Below, piece by piece: positions 52,393 to 62,685 of a stretch of DNA of 64,000 nt. Location: positions 1,984,001 through 2,048,000 of the forward strand of contig NZ_CP103794.1 of the NCBI RefSeq assembly GCF_030388325.1, written 5' to 3'. Every line of letters begins with the position of its first letter. Position 1 is the first letter of the stretch. Under the pieces are notes generated by a model, which was given only the letters and a program-made list of their open reading frames with translations, had not been told where the DNA came from and ran no database searches. The DNA comes from Flavobacterium johnsoniae. Its GTDB lineage: Bacteria; Bacteroidota; Bacteroidia; Flavobacteriales; Flavobacteriaceae. A program made the translations under genes and the position numbers.

Positions 52393-53172
52393 TTGAAAAA
52401 AATACTAGCCATTTTTACTGTATTGTCTTTAATTGCAAGTTCTTGTACTAGCGAAGAAAATAGTAATTCTGAAGACAAATCGATATTGCCAAAAACAATT
52501 TCTTATGTATATCCTAATATATATTTAGGTACAAATACGAAAAGCACATTGAGCTATGATGGAAATAGAATTGTTAGCAGTATTGACGAAAATTCAAAAA
52601 CTATTTTTACCTATACCGGAGATGTTATAACCAAACAAGAAGTGTTTGATGTTGATCTGCAAGGCAAAGAAACGAAAACAGATGAAGCAATTTATACCTA
52701 CGAAAACGGAAAATTAAAAACTAGAATTTTCAAAGAAGGTATTTCTTCTCAATATGCAGATGGAGAATATATCCAAAAGGCGGTTTATACTCATTCTTCT
52801 AACGGAACAATTTCATATATTAATTATCGAGTAGATAAGATTACGAAAGTAGAAACTAAAGATAGTGAAGGTGTTTTAACATATGAAAATGGTAATCTTG
52901 TGAAACATAAAATAGGAAACACAACTTATGTTTATGAATATGATGCAAAAAATAATCCGCTTAAAAATGTTTTGGGCTTCAATTTGCTTCTAAATGAAAT
53001 TAGCGAAATCGGTAAAAATAATGCGGTAAAAACTACTTTCAGCTCATCTCAGAATTCTAATACGGCTACTTATTTGACAAGCTATATTTATAACGATAAA
53101 GATTATCCAACAAAACAGACTTCTTACAGCAGCGGAACATCAATAGAATACGAAATTGAATATACATATTGA
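52393..53172 (+). CDS. Hypothetical lipoprotein with YD-like repeats
   Basis: A 259-residue lipoprotein: signal peptide (KKILAIFTVLSLIASSC, C18), then short beta repeats such as TYENGKLKTR, TYENGNLVKH and YEYDAKNNPLKN with the tyrosine-aspartate/asparagine-glycine pattern of YD/RHS-like repeats. The start is TTG at 52393-52395; it gives a typical MKKIL signal start and no ATG fits. Divergent from the astacin-like lipoprotein across 248 bases, ended by a hairpin at 53186-53216. Function unknown; a surface or periplasmic binding role is possible. Confidence 0.8.
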   Translation: MKKILAIFTVLSLIASSCTSEENSNSEDKSILPKTISYVYPNIYLGTNTKSTLSYDGNRIVSSIDENSKTIFTYTGDVITKQEVFDVDLQGKETKTDEAIYTYENGKLKTRIFKEGISSQYADGEYIQKAVYTHSSNGTISYINYRVDKITKVETKDSEGVLTYENGNLVKHKIGNTTYVYEYDAKNNPLKNVLGFNLLLNEISEIGKNNAVKTTFSSSQNSNTATYLTSYIYNDKDYPTKQTSYSSGTSIEYEIEYTY

Positions 53173-53185
53173 TTTGAGAATTCAT

Positions 53186-53216
53186 AAAAACCAAATACTT
53201 TCTGTATTTGGTTTTT
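53186..53216 (+). terminator. Rho-independent terminator of the 259-aa lipoprotein gene
   Basis: Perfect 13-bp stem AAAAACCAAATAC (53186-53198) / GTATTTGGTTTTT (53204-53216), loop TTTCT, T run following. Confidence 0.9.
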
Positions 53217-53259
53217 TTATTGGTTAAAATTGATGAAATTCGTGTTTAAATTATAAAAC

Positions 53260-54219
53260 ATGCAATTCAGAACTCAAATACCAATTTCAAAAAGTAATAA
53301 TCCGATTGATTATAATTCGAAAATACTTTCTGTTGGTTCTTGTTTTGCAGAAAATATGGCGGAGAAATTCGATTATTTTAAATTTCAAAACGAAACCAAT
53401 CCGTTTGGAATTATTTTTAATCCAGTTTCTATCGAAAAATTATTTAGCAGAGTTTGCAAACTAGAAATGTTTGAAGAAAAAGACGTTTTTTTTCATAGCG
53501 AGCGTTGGCATAGTTTTGAAGTTCATTCTGATTTAAGTAATTCAGATAGACAAGAATTGCTAGAAACATTAAATAAAGCAGTTTCAGAAACCTACAAACA
53601 ATTAAAAGAAGCAACTCACATAATTATCACTTTGGGAACTTCTTGGATTTACAGAAATACAGAAAGCGAAGAAATTGTTGCGAATTGCCATAAAGTACCT
53701 CAAAAACAATTTTCAAAAGAATTATTATCGGTCGAAACGATTCAAAAAAGCATTCAAAATACAGTTGATTTAATTCAAAATTTAAATCCGAATGCCAATT
53801 TTATTTTCACGATTTCGCCAGTTCGTCATATAAAAGATGGTTTCGTAGAAAATCAATTAAGCAAATCTCATTTATTTACGGCGCTGCATCAAGTTTTAAA
53901 AATTAATAATTCACAATCTACAATTCACAATTATTTTCCGTCATACGAAATAATGATGGATGAACTTCGCGATTATCGTTTTTACGGAGGAGATATGCTG
54001 CACCCAAATCAAATTGCAATAGATTATATATGGAAACTTTTCAGTGAAAATTATATTTCTCAAGAAAGTTTTTCAATCATGCAGGAAGTTGATGAAATCC
54101 AGAAAAGTCTTCGTCATAGAAGTTTCAATCCAGAATCAGAACAGCATCAAAAATTCTTGACAAAACTCCAGCAGAAAATTAATCTTTTAGGAGATAAATT
54201 ACCGAATATAAAATTCTGA
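53260..54219 (+). CDS. GSCFA-domain protein
   Basis: A 319-residue soluble protein of the GSCFA family; the motif GSCFA itself is at about residues 26-30 (ILSVGSCFAENMAEK). Other family features are ETNPFGIIFNP, HIIITLGTSWIYRN, FTISPVRHIKDG and DYRFYGGDMLHPNQIA. The fold resembles SGNH/GDSL hydrolases, with the serine in the GSCF motif and a late D-x-x-H (DMLHPN) as candidate catalytic residues, but no activity is established to my knowledge. It is a single gene followed by a dispersed inverted repeat. Confidence 0.95.
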   Translation: MQFRTQIPISKSNNPIDYNSKILSVGSCFAENMAEKFDYFKFQNETNPFGIIFNPVSIEKLFSRVCKLEMFEEKDVFFHSERWHSFEVHSDLSNSDRQELLETLNKAVSETYKQLKEATHIIITLGTSWIYRNTESEEIVANCHKVPQKQFSKELLSVETIQKSIQNTVDLIQNLNPNANFIFTISPVRHIKDGFVENQLSKSHLFTALHQVLKINNSQSTIHNYFPSYEIMMDELRDYRFYGGDMLHPNQIAIDYIWKLFSENYISQESFSIMQEVDEIQKSLRHRSFNPESEQHQKFLTKLQQKINLLGDKLPNIKF

Positions 54220-54236
54220 GAAAAGTAATTATTTTT

Positions 54237-54323
54237 CTTTGCGCCTTTGTGTCTTTGCGAGAGCTAAAAAAGTTTGCTTAATAGAAACTTAAAAAAATCT
54301 CGCAAAGACGCAAAGGCGCAAAG
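54237..54323. repeat. Gene-free CGCAAAGACGCAAAG inverted repeat (copy D)
   Basis: Arms 54237-54261 and 54299-54323 are complementary over 25 bp with one mismatch, loop 37 bases. Compared with copy E the arms are turned inside out (CTTTGCG outermost). No gene lies between. Confidence 0.85.
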
Positions 54324-54483
54324 TTTTTTAAATTAAACAGTAAGAATTTTGACTGTTTTACAGTTGAATTTTAGAATAATTCCTCATAATTATGTAAATT
54401 GTTAAGGTTTAAATTTTACATTTTTGTAAAATGACCAATTTATGCTTTTCCCAAGCATTTAAACTTAACGATTTTACTTAGGT

Positions 54484-57400
54484 ATGAATAAGAAATCCAT
54501 TCATTATTTAAAAAAAACACTTCGTATACTGCTTTGGTGTGTGGGTTCTTTGATTACACTTTTGTTACTTCTCATTATTTTAATTCAAGTTCCGTCGGTT
54601 CAAAATTTCGTTAAAGATAAAGCGATTACTTACCTTCAAGGCAAAATTAAAACCAAAGTTTCTTTAGACCATATTTCTATAAAATTTCCAAAAGATGTAG
54701 TTCTTGAAGGTTTCTATTTTGAAGATCAAAAAAAAGATACTTTGCTGGCTGGTAATCGTTTAGAAGTCGATGTTGATCTTTTTAAATTGGTTAGCAGCGA
54801 ACTAGAAATCAATTCGGTTTCTCTTGAAAATGTAAAAGCGAATATTTCAAGAAATAAAGAAGGCGTTTTCAATTTCGACTACATTATAAAAGCGTTTGAA
54901 TCTAAAGAGCCAAAAGTTGAAGATCCAAATGCTAAACCTTTCAAAATTTCGGTTGTGAAAGTAAATCTCGATCAAGTTAAATTCAATTTTAAAGATGATT
55001 TTTCTAAAAATGATATTCGTGTAAATCTGACACATTTTGATACTAAATTCAAAGAATTTGATTTGGATAAAATGAATTTTAATATTCCAAACATCAATTT
55101 GAATGGATTGAAAGTCGTTTTAGATCAAGATGTTGTGGAGAAAATTGCTGAAGTTTCGGTAAAAACTGTCGATACAATTTCGAAACGCCCAGATTTCAAT
55201 TTAAATCTTGGAAAAGTTGCACTTTCTAAAATTGATATTTTATACGATAATAAAGATTCAAAACTTAATTCGGGCATTCGTTTAGGAAATTTGAATTTAG
55301 CGGTCAATAAAATTGATTTAAACAATCAGCTTTTAGATTTCGATACTTTCGAAGTAAAAAACCTAAGCGGAAATCTAAGATTAGGAGCAAAAGACAAACA
55401 GATTGATGCGCCAAATTTAGATACAACTTCTATAAAACAAGCGGGTTGGAAAGTAAAATTGAAAGATACAAATCTAGAAAATATAGCTTTCAAATTTGAT
55501 GATATGCAATCGAAACCAAAAACAAAAGGTTTAGATTACGCGCATTTAGATTTGAGTAAATTCAATTTCAAAGCCGAAAAATTATATTATGGAAATGATA
55601 CTATCTCTGGAAATATCAAAACATTAACCGTAAACGAAAAAAGCGGTTTACAAATTCAAGCTTTAAAAACAGATTTCTTTTACGGACCAAAAAATGCTTC
55701 GTTGGATAATTTGTATTTGAAAACGCCGCAAACGCTTGTACAAGATAAAGTTAAAGCAGAATATAAATCACTTGAATCACTTCAAAAAGATTTAGGAAAT
55801 CTGGCGATTGATGCCAATTTAAAGCAATCCAAAATCGGTTTTAAAGACGTTCTATTGTTTGTTCCCGATCTTCAAAATACAAATCCGTTTAAGAGTAATC
55901 CAAATGCGATTCTTTACGTTGATAGCCGTGTAAGCGGAAAAGTAAAAGATTTGAATATTTCGAAATTTGAAATGAGCGGAATTGGCTCTACAAAAGTTTC
56001 GATTTCGGGGAAAATCGCTGGCTTGCCCGATGCACAAAAAGCCTATTACGATTTGAATATTAAAAAGATTTCGAGCACTGCAAAAGACATTAATATGTTT
56101 GTGCCGGCGGGAACAATTCCGAAGAATATTCAAATTCCGTCGCAATTAAGTTTGCAAGGAAAATTCAAAGGTTCTGTTCAGAATTTCAAAACGAATCTGG
56201 CTTTAAACAGCAGTTTCGGAAATGCAAAAGTTGATGCTTTATTTGATCAGCGCATTAAAAAAAGAGAAAAATACGATGCAACGGTTTATTTTCTTGATTT
56301 CGATTTAGGACGATTAATTAAAAATGATTCGATTGGAAAAATTACGCTTAAAGCGAAAGTAAAAGGAACCGGTTTAGACCCAAAAACGGCAAATGCAGCA
56401 ATCGACGGTTTGGTGCAAAAAGCGGTTTTTAATCGATACACTTACAAAGATTTGGCTTTAAAAGGAAATATCGAAAATGGTTCTTTTGCAGTAAAATCTG
56501 GAATGAAAGATCCGAATCTAAATTTTGATTTAACGGCTTCGGGCGATACAAAAGATAAATATCCGACTGTAAAATTGAAACTAAACTTGGATATTGCCGA
56601 TTTAGAAAAACTCAATCTGCATGCCGGTCCGATGAAACTTCGCGGAAATGTCGATGCGGATATTACAAATAGTAATCCTGATTATTTGAACGGAAAAGTT
56701 TTTCTTTCGAATGTTCAAATTTTGCAAGACAAAGAACCAATTGTTCTGGATTCGGTTCGTGTAATTGCTTTTTCAGATGATTCTCGAAATAATATTAAAG
56801 TTTCTTCTCAGTTTTTAAAAGCAGAAGTTGACGGAAAATACAAATTGACAACACTTGCTGCAGCGATGAAAAAATCGTTGTCAAAATATATCGATTTGAA
56901 AAATCCTAAAGCAAAAGGCGAATCTGATGAGCAAAGATTGGCTTTTACGCTTACCGTAGACAATGATCCGATTTTGTTTAAATTGGTTCCGAAACTAACA
57001 GGTTTAGAGCCAATTAAAATTACTGGAAAATACAATAATGTAACAGATTCTTTGGAAGTTAGAGGAACAATTCCGAGAATTACTTACGGCGATAACACGA
57101 TTTCTGACGGAAAAATAAATATTGAAGCTAAAGAAAATGCCCTAGAATATTCTATTTCTATTGCAACAATTGAAAGCGGTTCTTTAAAAATTCCGTTTAC
57201 GAGTTTAAAAGGGCAAGTTCAGAATAATATTTTAGATTACGCACTTGAAGTTCAGGATGCTAAACAAAAACAACAATATTTTATTGCGGGTGAATTTAAA
57301 GCGGAAGATTCTAAAAACATCTTAAAATTAGATGCCGAAAATTTTGTTTTAAATTATGATAAATGGAATGTTGATCCAGAAAATGCAATCGAATTTGGAG

Positions 57401-59595
57401 AAAAACGACTTTACGTCAACAAGTTTAATCTGAATAATAACGGAAATGAATTAAAAGTTCAATCGCAAGGAACTCAAGATAATGCGCCTTTGCAAGTCGA
57501 TTTTGTAAACTTCAAAATTGAGACCATTATGAATATGGTTAAAAAAGACGAATTGTTAATGCAAGGTTTGATTAATGGAAATGCGTTGGTAGAAAATGTA
57601 ATGACGAATCCGACTTTTACATCCGATTTAAAAATTGATGATTTTACTTTTAAGGGAGATAAAGTTGGCGATTTAGAGATAAAGGTTGACAATAAAACCG
57701 CGAACACACTTGCCGCAAATGTAAGTTTGAGCGATGAAGGAAACGACTTGAAATTAACTGGCGATTATAAATTGGACGCTGGAACTTTTGATTTTGATGT
57801 CGATATTAATAAGTTGAATATCAAAAGTATTCAAGGTTTTAGTATGGACAATATTACCGAAGGATCGGGATATTTATCTGGAAATTTTAATATTACAGGA
57901 AATACAGAAACGCCAAGAATTAACGGAGAATTGAATTTTAATGACGCTGCTTTCAGAGTAACTCAATTGAATTCTTATTTTAAAATTGGGAAAGAAAAAA
58001 TCACGTTTAATAACGAAACCATTTCATTTGATAAATTCTCTCTTTTTGATGAAAATGATAACGAATTGTACGTAAACGGAAATATAAAATCGGCTGATTT
58101 TAGAAAATACAATTTCGATTTACTGGTTGAAGCTGATAATTTTAGAGCAATTAATTCGAAAGCAAAAGACAACGATTTATTCTACGGAGATTTATTTTTA
58201 GATACAAAACTAAATATAAAAGGCGATTTGGATAGTCCGGTTGTCGACGGATCAATCAAAATCAATAAAGAAACCAAATTTACGGTTGTAATGCCACAAT
58301 CAGATCCTTCTATAGCAGATCGTGAAGGAATTGTAGAATTTGTAGATGAAGACAATGTGTATCTCAAACAAACTGTAGATATGCAGAATAAATTGAATCA
58401 GTCTGAAATAAAAGGAATGGATGTTAATGTCGCGATTTCGATTGATAAAGAAGCAGAATTAACTTTGCTGATTGATAAATCAAATGGCGATTATTTGAAT
58501 TTGAAAGGAGAAGCAGAATTAGTTGGCGGAATCGATCAATCTGGAAAAACAACTTTGACTGGAAAATATGAGTTTTCGGATGGTTCATATCAGATGAATT
58601 TCAACGGAATAAAAAGAAAATTCGATATCCAAAAAGGAAGTTTTATTACCTGGAATGGCGAACCGACAATGGCGACTTTAAATATAACTGCAATTTACAA
58701 AGTCAATACAGCTCCAATTGATTTGTTAGGAAATCAATTGAAAGGAGAATCTCAGACGGTTCAAAATACATACAAACAAAAACTTCCTTTTCAGACTTTA
58801 CTGAAAATGAATGGAGAATTATTGAAACCAGAAATTTCATTCGGAATTGTACTTCCTGAAGGAAATTATAATGTTTCTTCGGATGTTGTAGAACTTACTC
58901 AAGCCAAATTAAAACAGTTGGAACAAGATCCAGCAGAACTTAATAAGCAGGTTTTCGCACTTTTATTATTGAACAGATTTGTGGGCGAAAATCCGTTTTC
59001 TAGTGAAAGCGGCGGTACAAATGCAGAATCTTTTGCTAGACAAAGTGTGAGCAAGATTCTTTCTCAGCAATTAAATAATCTTGCAGGAGATTTAATTACA
59101 GGATTTGAAGTCAATTTCGATTTAGAATCGACAGAAGATTACACAACAGGAACGATGCAAAACAGAACAGATCTAAATGTTGAAGTTTCTAAAAAATTAC
59201 TCGACGATCGATTGAAGGTTACCGTTGGAAGCAGTTTTGGTGTGGAAGGACAAGAACGTGCCAACGAAGAAAGCACCAACATTGCGGGCGATGTGGCGTT
59301 AGATTATCAATTAACAAAAGACGGACGTTATATGGTTCGTGCGTATCGTAAAAACCAATATCAAGTTGCGGTTGAAGGTCAGGTTATAGAAACTGGAGTT
59401 GCTTTTGTAATTACTATGAGTTACAATAAATTCAGAGAACTTTTCCATCGTACAGAAGAAGAAAAACAATTGATAAAAGAAGAAAAAATCCGCAAAGAGA
59501 AAGAAAAGCAAAAGAAGAAAGCGGATAAAGAAAAAGAAAAACTGCAGGAAAACGAAGATGAAAATCAAATTAAAGGAAATGAGCAAAAAACATAA
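54484..59595 (+). CDS. tamB: TamB-like translocation and assembly protein
   Basis: A 1703-residue protein with one N-terminal membrane helix (about 17-38, LWCVGSLITLLLLLIILIQV) and a very long beta-helical periplasmic domain of the AsmA/TamB (DUF490) type, ending in the conserved TamB C-terminal domain (about 1270-1640; for example LNLKGEAELVGG and KMNGELLKPEISFGI). The last about 45 residues are a lysine/glutamate-rich tail. TamB spans the periplasm and works with an Omp85 partner for outer-membrane protein assembly and lipid transport. Here tamL follows with a 17-base overlap, which supports the pairing. Length is in the range of Bacteroidota TamB. Confidence 0.95.
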   Translation: MNKKSIHYLKKTLRILLWCVGSLITLLLLLIILIQVPSVQNFVKDKAITYLQGKIKTKVSLDHISIKFPKDVVLEGFYFEDQKKDTLLAGNRLEVDVDLFKLVSSELEINSVSLENVKANISRNKEGVFNFDYIIKAFESKEPKVEDPNAKPFKISVVKVNLDQVKFNFKDDFSKNDIRVNLTHFDTKFKEFDLDKMNFNIPNINLNGLKVVLDQDVVEKIAEVSVKTVDTISKRPDFNLNLGKVALSKIDILYDNKDSKLNSGIRLGNLNLAVNKIDLNNQLLDFDTFEVKNLSGNLRLGAKDKQIDAPNLDTTSIKQAGWKVKLKDTNLENIAFKFDDMQSKPKTKGLDYAHLDLSKFNFKAEKLYYGNDTISGNIKTLTVNEKSGLQIQALKTDFFYGPKNASLDNLYLKTPQTLVQDKVKAEYKSLESLQKDLGNLAIDANLKQSKIGFKDVLLFVPDLQNTNPFKSNPNAILYVDSRVSGKVKDLNISKFEMSGIGSTKVSISGKIAGLPDAQKAYYDLNIKKISSTAKDINMFVPAGTIPKNIQIPSQLSLQGKFKGSVQNFKTNLALNSSFGNAKVDALFDQRIKKREKYDATVYFLDFDLGRLIKNDSIGKITLKAKVKGTGLDPKTANAAIDGLVQKAVFNRYTYKDLALKGNIENGSFAVKSGMKDPNLNFDLTASGDTKDKYPTVKLKLNLDIADLEKLNLHAGPMKLRGNVDADITNSNPDYLNGKVFLSNVQILQDKEPIVLDSVRVIAFSDDSRNNIKVSSQFLKAEVDGKYKLTTLAAAMKKSLSKYIDLKNPKAKGESDEQRLAFTLTVDNDPILFKLVPKLTGLEPIKITGKYNNVTDSLEVRGTIPRITYGDNTISDGKINIEAKENALEYSISIATIESGSLKIPFTSLKGQVQNNILDYALEVQDAKQKQQYFIAGEFKAEDSKNILKLDAENFVLNYDKWNVDPENAIEFGEKRLYVNKFNLNNNGNELKVQSQGTQDNAPLQVDFVNFKIETIMNMVKKDELLMQGLINGNALVENVMTNPTFTSDLKIDDFTFKGDKVGDLEIKVDNKTANTLAANVSLSDEGNDLKLTGDYKLDAGTFDFDVDINKLNIKSIQGFSMDNITEGSGYLSGNFNITGNTETPRINGELNFNDAAFRVTQLNSYFKIGKEKITFNNETISFDKFSLFDENDNELYVNGNIKSADFRKYNFDLLVEADNFRAINSKAKDNDLFYGDLFLDTKLNIKGDLDSPVVDGSIKINKETKFTVVMPQSDPSIADREGIVEFVDEDNVYLKQTVDMQNKLNQSEIKGMDVNVAISIDKEAELTLLIDKSNGDYLNLKGEAELVGGIDQSGKTTLTGKYEFSDGSYQMNFNGIKRKFDIQKGSFITWNGEPTMATLNITAIYKVNTAPIDLLGNQLKGESQTVQNTYKQKLPFQTLLKMNGELLKPEISFGIVLPEGNYNVSSDVVELTQAKLKQLEQDPAELNKQVFALLLLNRFVGENPFSSESGGTNAESFARQSVSKILSQQLNNLAGDLITGFEVNFDLESTEDYTTGTMQNRTDLNVEVSKKLLDDRLKVTVGSSFGVEGQERANEESTNIAGDVALDYQLTKDGRYMVRAYRKNQYQVAVEGQVIETGVAFVITMSYNKFRELFHRTEEEKQLIKEEKIRKEKEKQKKKADKEKEKLQENEDENQIKGNEQKT

Positions 59596-61897
59596 TCATA
59601 TAAAAGCCTATTTTATAAAGTGTACAGCACTCCTTGCTTTATTTTTTGTTTTAGGATGCAGTAATACAAAATACCTTCCTGAAGGCGATTTGCTTTATAC
59701 AGGCGGTTCGGTTACAATTAAAGATTCGATTATGAAAAAGAAAGATCGAAAAGCTTTAGAAACAGAACTAGAAGGTTTGTTGCGTCCAAAACCTAACAAA
59801 CAAATTTTTGGTTTACGACCAAAATTATTGATTTACAATCTTGCTGGAGAACCCAAAAAAGACAAAGGAACGAGATATTGGCTGCGCAATAAAGTAGGAG
59901 AAGCGCCAGTACTTTTCAGTCAAGTAGATTTAGATTATAACGCTTCTGTTTTGCGAAACTTTGCCGAAAATAGAGGTTATTTTAAAGTTAGAGTTAGTGC
60001 CGATTCGACTGTTCGAAATAAAAGAGTTACAGCGGAATATACCGTTACACCTAAAAAACAATACATTATAAAAAGCGTTATTTTTCCCGACGACTCTTTA
60101 AAAATGTCTAAAATCATTGCAAAAAGCCATAGAAGAAGTTTATTAAAAGTTGGAAATCCATACGATCTGGATGTTATTAAAGCGGAAAGAGAAAGAATCG
60201 ACGCACGATTAAAGGAGAAAGGATATTTCTATTTTAATCCAGATTATATTTTGGCAAAGGTTGACAGCAGTAAAGGAGATCACGAAGTAAAAATCAGATT
60301 GGTTATAAAAGATGATACGCCTGCAAAAGCAATGACGGCTTATAAAATTGATAAAATCTTCGTTTATCCAAATTATTCTCTAACCAATGACAGCGCAGTT
60401 TATAGAAAAAGAAATATTACCCAATACAAAGATTTTACGATAATTGATACCACAGATACTTTTAAACCAAGAATTTACGACCGAACAATTTACTTTAAAA
60501 AAGGCGATGTTTACAACCGAAAAGACCATAATTTGACTTTAAATCGATTTGTAAATCTTGGAACTTTCAGTTTTGTTAAGAACGAATTTAAGCCGTCAGA
60601 TTCAATTCCGAATACTTTAGATTCTTATTACTATCTTACACTATTGCCTAAAAAGTTTATTCGTGTTGAGGTAATCGGAAAAACCAATTCGGCGAGTTAT
60701 ACGGGTACAGAATTAAACGTAAACTGGAACAATCGAAACTTTTTTAAAGGAGCAGAATTGTTTACGGCTTCGGTTTTTGGAGGAGCAGATTTTCAGTTAG
60801 GAGGAGCAAACAAAGGTAAAAATATTTACAAACTTGGAGGAGAAGTTAGCTTGACTTGGCCACGATTTATTACGCCATTTAATATTGAAGGAAACAGCGA
60901 ATTTGTTCCAAGAACCAAAGCGACAATACGTTACGAATATCAAAAAAGAACACAGTTGTATGCCTTGAATTCATTTAATACTTCATTTGGTTATTTGTGG
61001 AAGGAAAATATTCGTAAAGAACACCAGTTAAATGTGATTGATGTAACATATGTAAGTCCTAATCATGTTACGGCAGAATATATGGCAGATATTGATCAAG
61101 ATGAAGCGCTAAGAAGGGTAATCGAAAAGCAGTTAATTTTTGGTCCAACCTATAATTATACGTACACCAATACGATGCAAAAACGCCGAAAAAACACCAT
61201 CTATTTTAATGGTGAATTAGATTTGGCAGGAAATTTAACTGGTATGATAACGGGGGCAAATATCAAAAAAAATGATACGATTAAAATATTCGATGTTCCT
61301 TTCAGCCAGTATGTGAAAATTAAAACTGATTTTAGACATTATCTAAAACTAGGAAAAGAAAGTGAGCTAGCTAGCAGATTAATAGTTGGAGCTGGATTTG
61401 CCTACGGAAATTCGAATGCGTTACCAACATCTAAGCAATTTGTTGTTGGAGGAACAAATAGTATTCGAGCTTTTAGAGCGCGAACTTTAGGTCCAGGAAG
61501 TTATGTTATTCCGCCGCCGACAAATAATAATTTTACTCCAGATCAATCTGCCGATTTAAAATTAGAGTTTAATACAGAATATCGAGCAAAGCTTTTTAGT
61601 ATTGTTCGAGGTGCAGTTTTTTTAGATGCCGGAAATATTTGGCTTTTGCATGCCGATCCGAATAAACCAGGAGCTGAAATTTCTAAAGATTTTATGAAAG
61701 AACTTGCAGTTGGAGCAGGAGCAGGTTTACGTTTCGATTTATCATTTTTGATTTTAAGAACCGATTTAGCCATTCCGCTTAGAAATCCAGCTTTACCAGA
61801 CGGACAAAGATGGGTTATTGATGATATTAATTTTGGAAGCAGTTCTTGGCGAAAAGACAATCTTATTTTGAATATTGCGATTGGATATCCATTCTAA
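59579..61897 (+). CDS. tamL: TamL-type Omp85 lipoprotein (BamA/TamA family)
   Basis: A 772-residue outer-membrane lipoprotein of the BamA/TamA family. The signal ends in VLGCSNTKYLPEG (lipobox cysteine near residue 27). POTRA-like repeats (about 60-340) precede an Omp85 barrel with FVVGGTNSIRAFRARTLGPGSY (key part GGTNSIRAFR), VFLDAGNIW and a terminal phenylalanine. A lipidated TamA homologue paired with TamB is the Bacteroidota TamL arrangement. The ATG at 59579 is preferred, overlapping tamB by 17 bases; an in-frame ATG at 59558 would only add seven residues. It is followed by a DUF4230 gene. Confidence 0.93.
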   Translation: MSKKHNHIKAYFIKCTALLALFFVLGCSNTKYLPEGDLLYTGGSVTIKDSIMKKKDRKALETELEGLLRPKPNKQIFGLRPKLLIYNLAGEPKKDKGTRYWLRNKVGEAPVLFSQVDLDYNASVLRNFAENRGYFKVRVSADSTVRNKRVTAEYTVTPKKQYIIKSVIFPDDSLKMSKIIAKSHRRSLLKVGNPYDLDVIKAERERIDARLKEKGYFYFNPDYILAKVDSSKGDHEVKIRLVIKDDTPAKAMTAYKIDKIFVYPNYSLTNDSAVYRKRNITQYKDFTIIDTTDTFKPRIYDRTIYFKKGDVYNRKDHNLTLNRFVNLGTFSFVKNEFKPSDSIPNTLDSYYYLTLLPKKFIRVEVIGKTNSASYTGTELNVNWNNRNFFKGAELFTASVFGGADFQLGGANKGKNIYKLGGEVSLTWPRFITPFNIEGNSEFVPRTKATIRYEYQKRTQLYALNSFNTSFGYLWKENIRKEHQLNVIDVTYVSPNHVTAEYMADIDQDEALRRVIEKQLIFGPTYNYTYTNTMQKRRKNTIYFNGELDLAGNLTGMITGANIKKNDTIKIFDVPFSQYVKIKTDFRHYLKLGKESELASRLIVGAGFAYGNSNALPTSKQFVVGGTNSIRAFRARTLGPGSYVIPPPTNNNFTPDQSADLKLEFNTEYRAKLFSIVRGAVFLDAGNIWLLHADPNKPGAEISKDFMKELAVGAGAGLRFDLSFLILRTDLAIPLRNPALPDGQRWVIDDINFGSSSWRKDNLILNIAIGYPF

Positions 61898-61915
61898 GAT
61901 TTTCGTTTTTTATTT

Positions 61916-61998
61916 TGCCACGAATTTCACAAATTTCCACTAATTCTAAATTGATTCGCTTTTGAAAAAAATTACTGTAATTCGTGAAATTCGTGGCA
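61916..61998. repeat. TGCCACGAATTTCAC inverted repeat
   Basis: Arms TGCCACGAATTTCACAAATT (61916-61935) and 61979-61998 are complementary over 20 bp with one mismatch, 43 bases apart. This is a separate repeat family from those with CGCAAAG. It lies between tamL and the DUF4230 gene. Confidence 0.82.
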
Positions 61999-62045
61999 GA
62001 AAAAACTAAAAAAAGAAGTAAATTGCTCTTAAATATTTTAGTAGA

Positions 62046-62675
62046 ATGCAAAACTTGATCAAAAGAATTATTGGAGTTAGTGTCATCGTTTTATTAATTG
62101 TTTTGGCTTTTAAATATTGCCAGTTCAAAAAAAAAGACGATTCAGATATTGAATATAATACCAATTTAATTCAGCAGCAGATTCTTAATGTTGGTAAATT
62201 GGTTGTCACCGAAGGTCATTTTTCTGAGGTTATTACCTATAAAAATCAGCAGAAATATTTAATGGATATGGTTTCTTTTGAAAAGAAAGCCTTAGTTGTT
62301 GTAAATGCAAATGTTACCGTTGCCTACGATTTGCATCAAATTAAATATGATATTGATGAAAAGAATAAAACGATTACGATTTTAAATATTCCAAAAGAAG
62401 AAATCACAATAAATCCTGATATTAAGTTTTATGATGTCGAACAAAGCAAGCTGAATCCGTTTACTGGAGACGATTATAATAAAATCAATAAATCGGTAAA
62501 AGCAAATCTGGCTAAAAAAATCGAAAAATCTACATTAAAAACAAACGCTCAAAATAGATTAATTAGCGAATTGTCTAAGATTTTAATTCTAACCAATTCA
62601 ATGGGCTGGAAACTGCAATACAACGGTAAAACTATCGAATCTGAAACGGAGTTAACTCAGGATTTGAAATTGTAG
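62046..62675 (+). CDS. DUF4230 membrane-anchored protein
   Basis: A 209-residue protein with a single N-terminal membrane helix (about 7-24, RIIGVSVIVLLIVLAFKYC; the last residue cysteine is inside the helix end) and a DUF4230 domain: ILNVGKLVVTEGHFSEVITY, FEKKALVVVNANVTVAYDL and LNIPKEEITINPDIKFYDVE. The family is widespread and of unknown function. It lies 148 bases behind tamL on the same strand with an inverted repeat between, so co-transcription is uncertain. Confidence 0.9.
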   Translation: MQNLIKRIIGVSVIVLLIVLAFKYCQFKKKDDSDIEYNTNLIQQQILNVGKLVVTEGHFSEVITYKNQQKYLMDMVSFEKKALVVVNANVTVAYDLHQIKYDIDEKNKTITILNIPKEEITINPDIKFYDVEQSKLNPFTGDDYNKINKSVKANLAKKIEKSTLKTNAQNRLISELSKILILTNSMGWKLQYNGKTIESETELTQDLKL

Positions 62676-62685
62676 TTTTAAAAGA

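Noticed and set aside
59311..59586. Minus-strand frame opposite the tamB lysine/glutamate tail
   Set aside because: Phenylalanine/leucine-rich shadow of the AAG/GAA-rich tail, no independent support.
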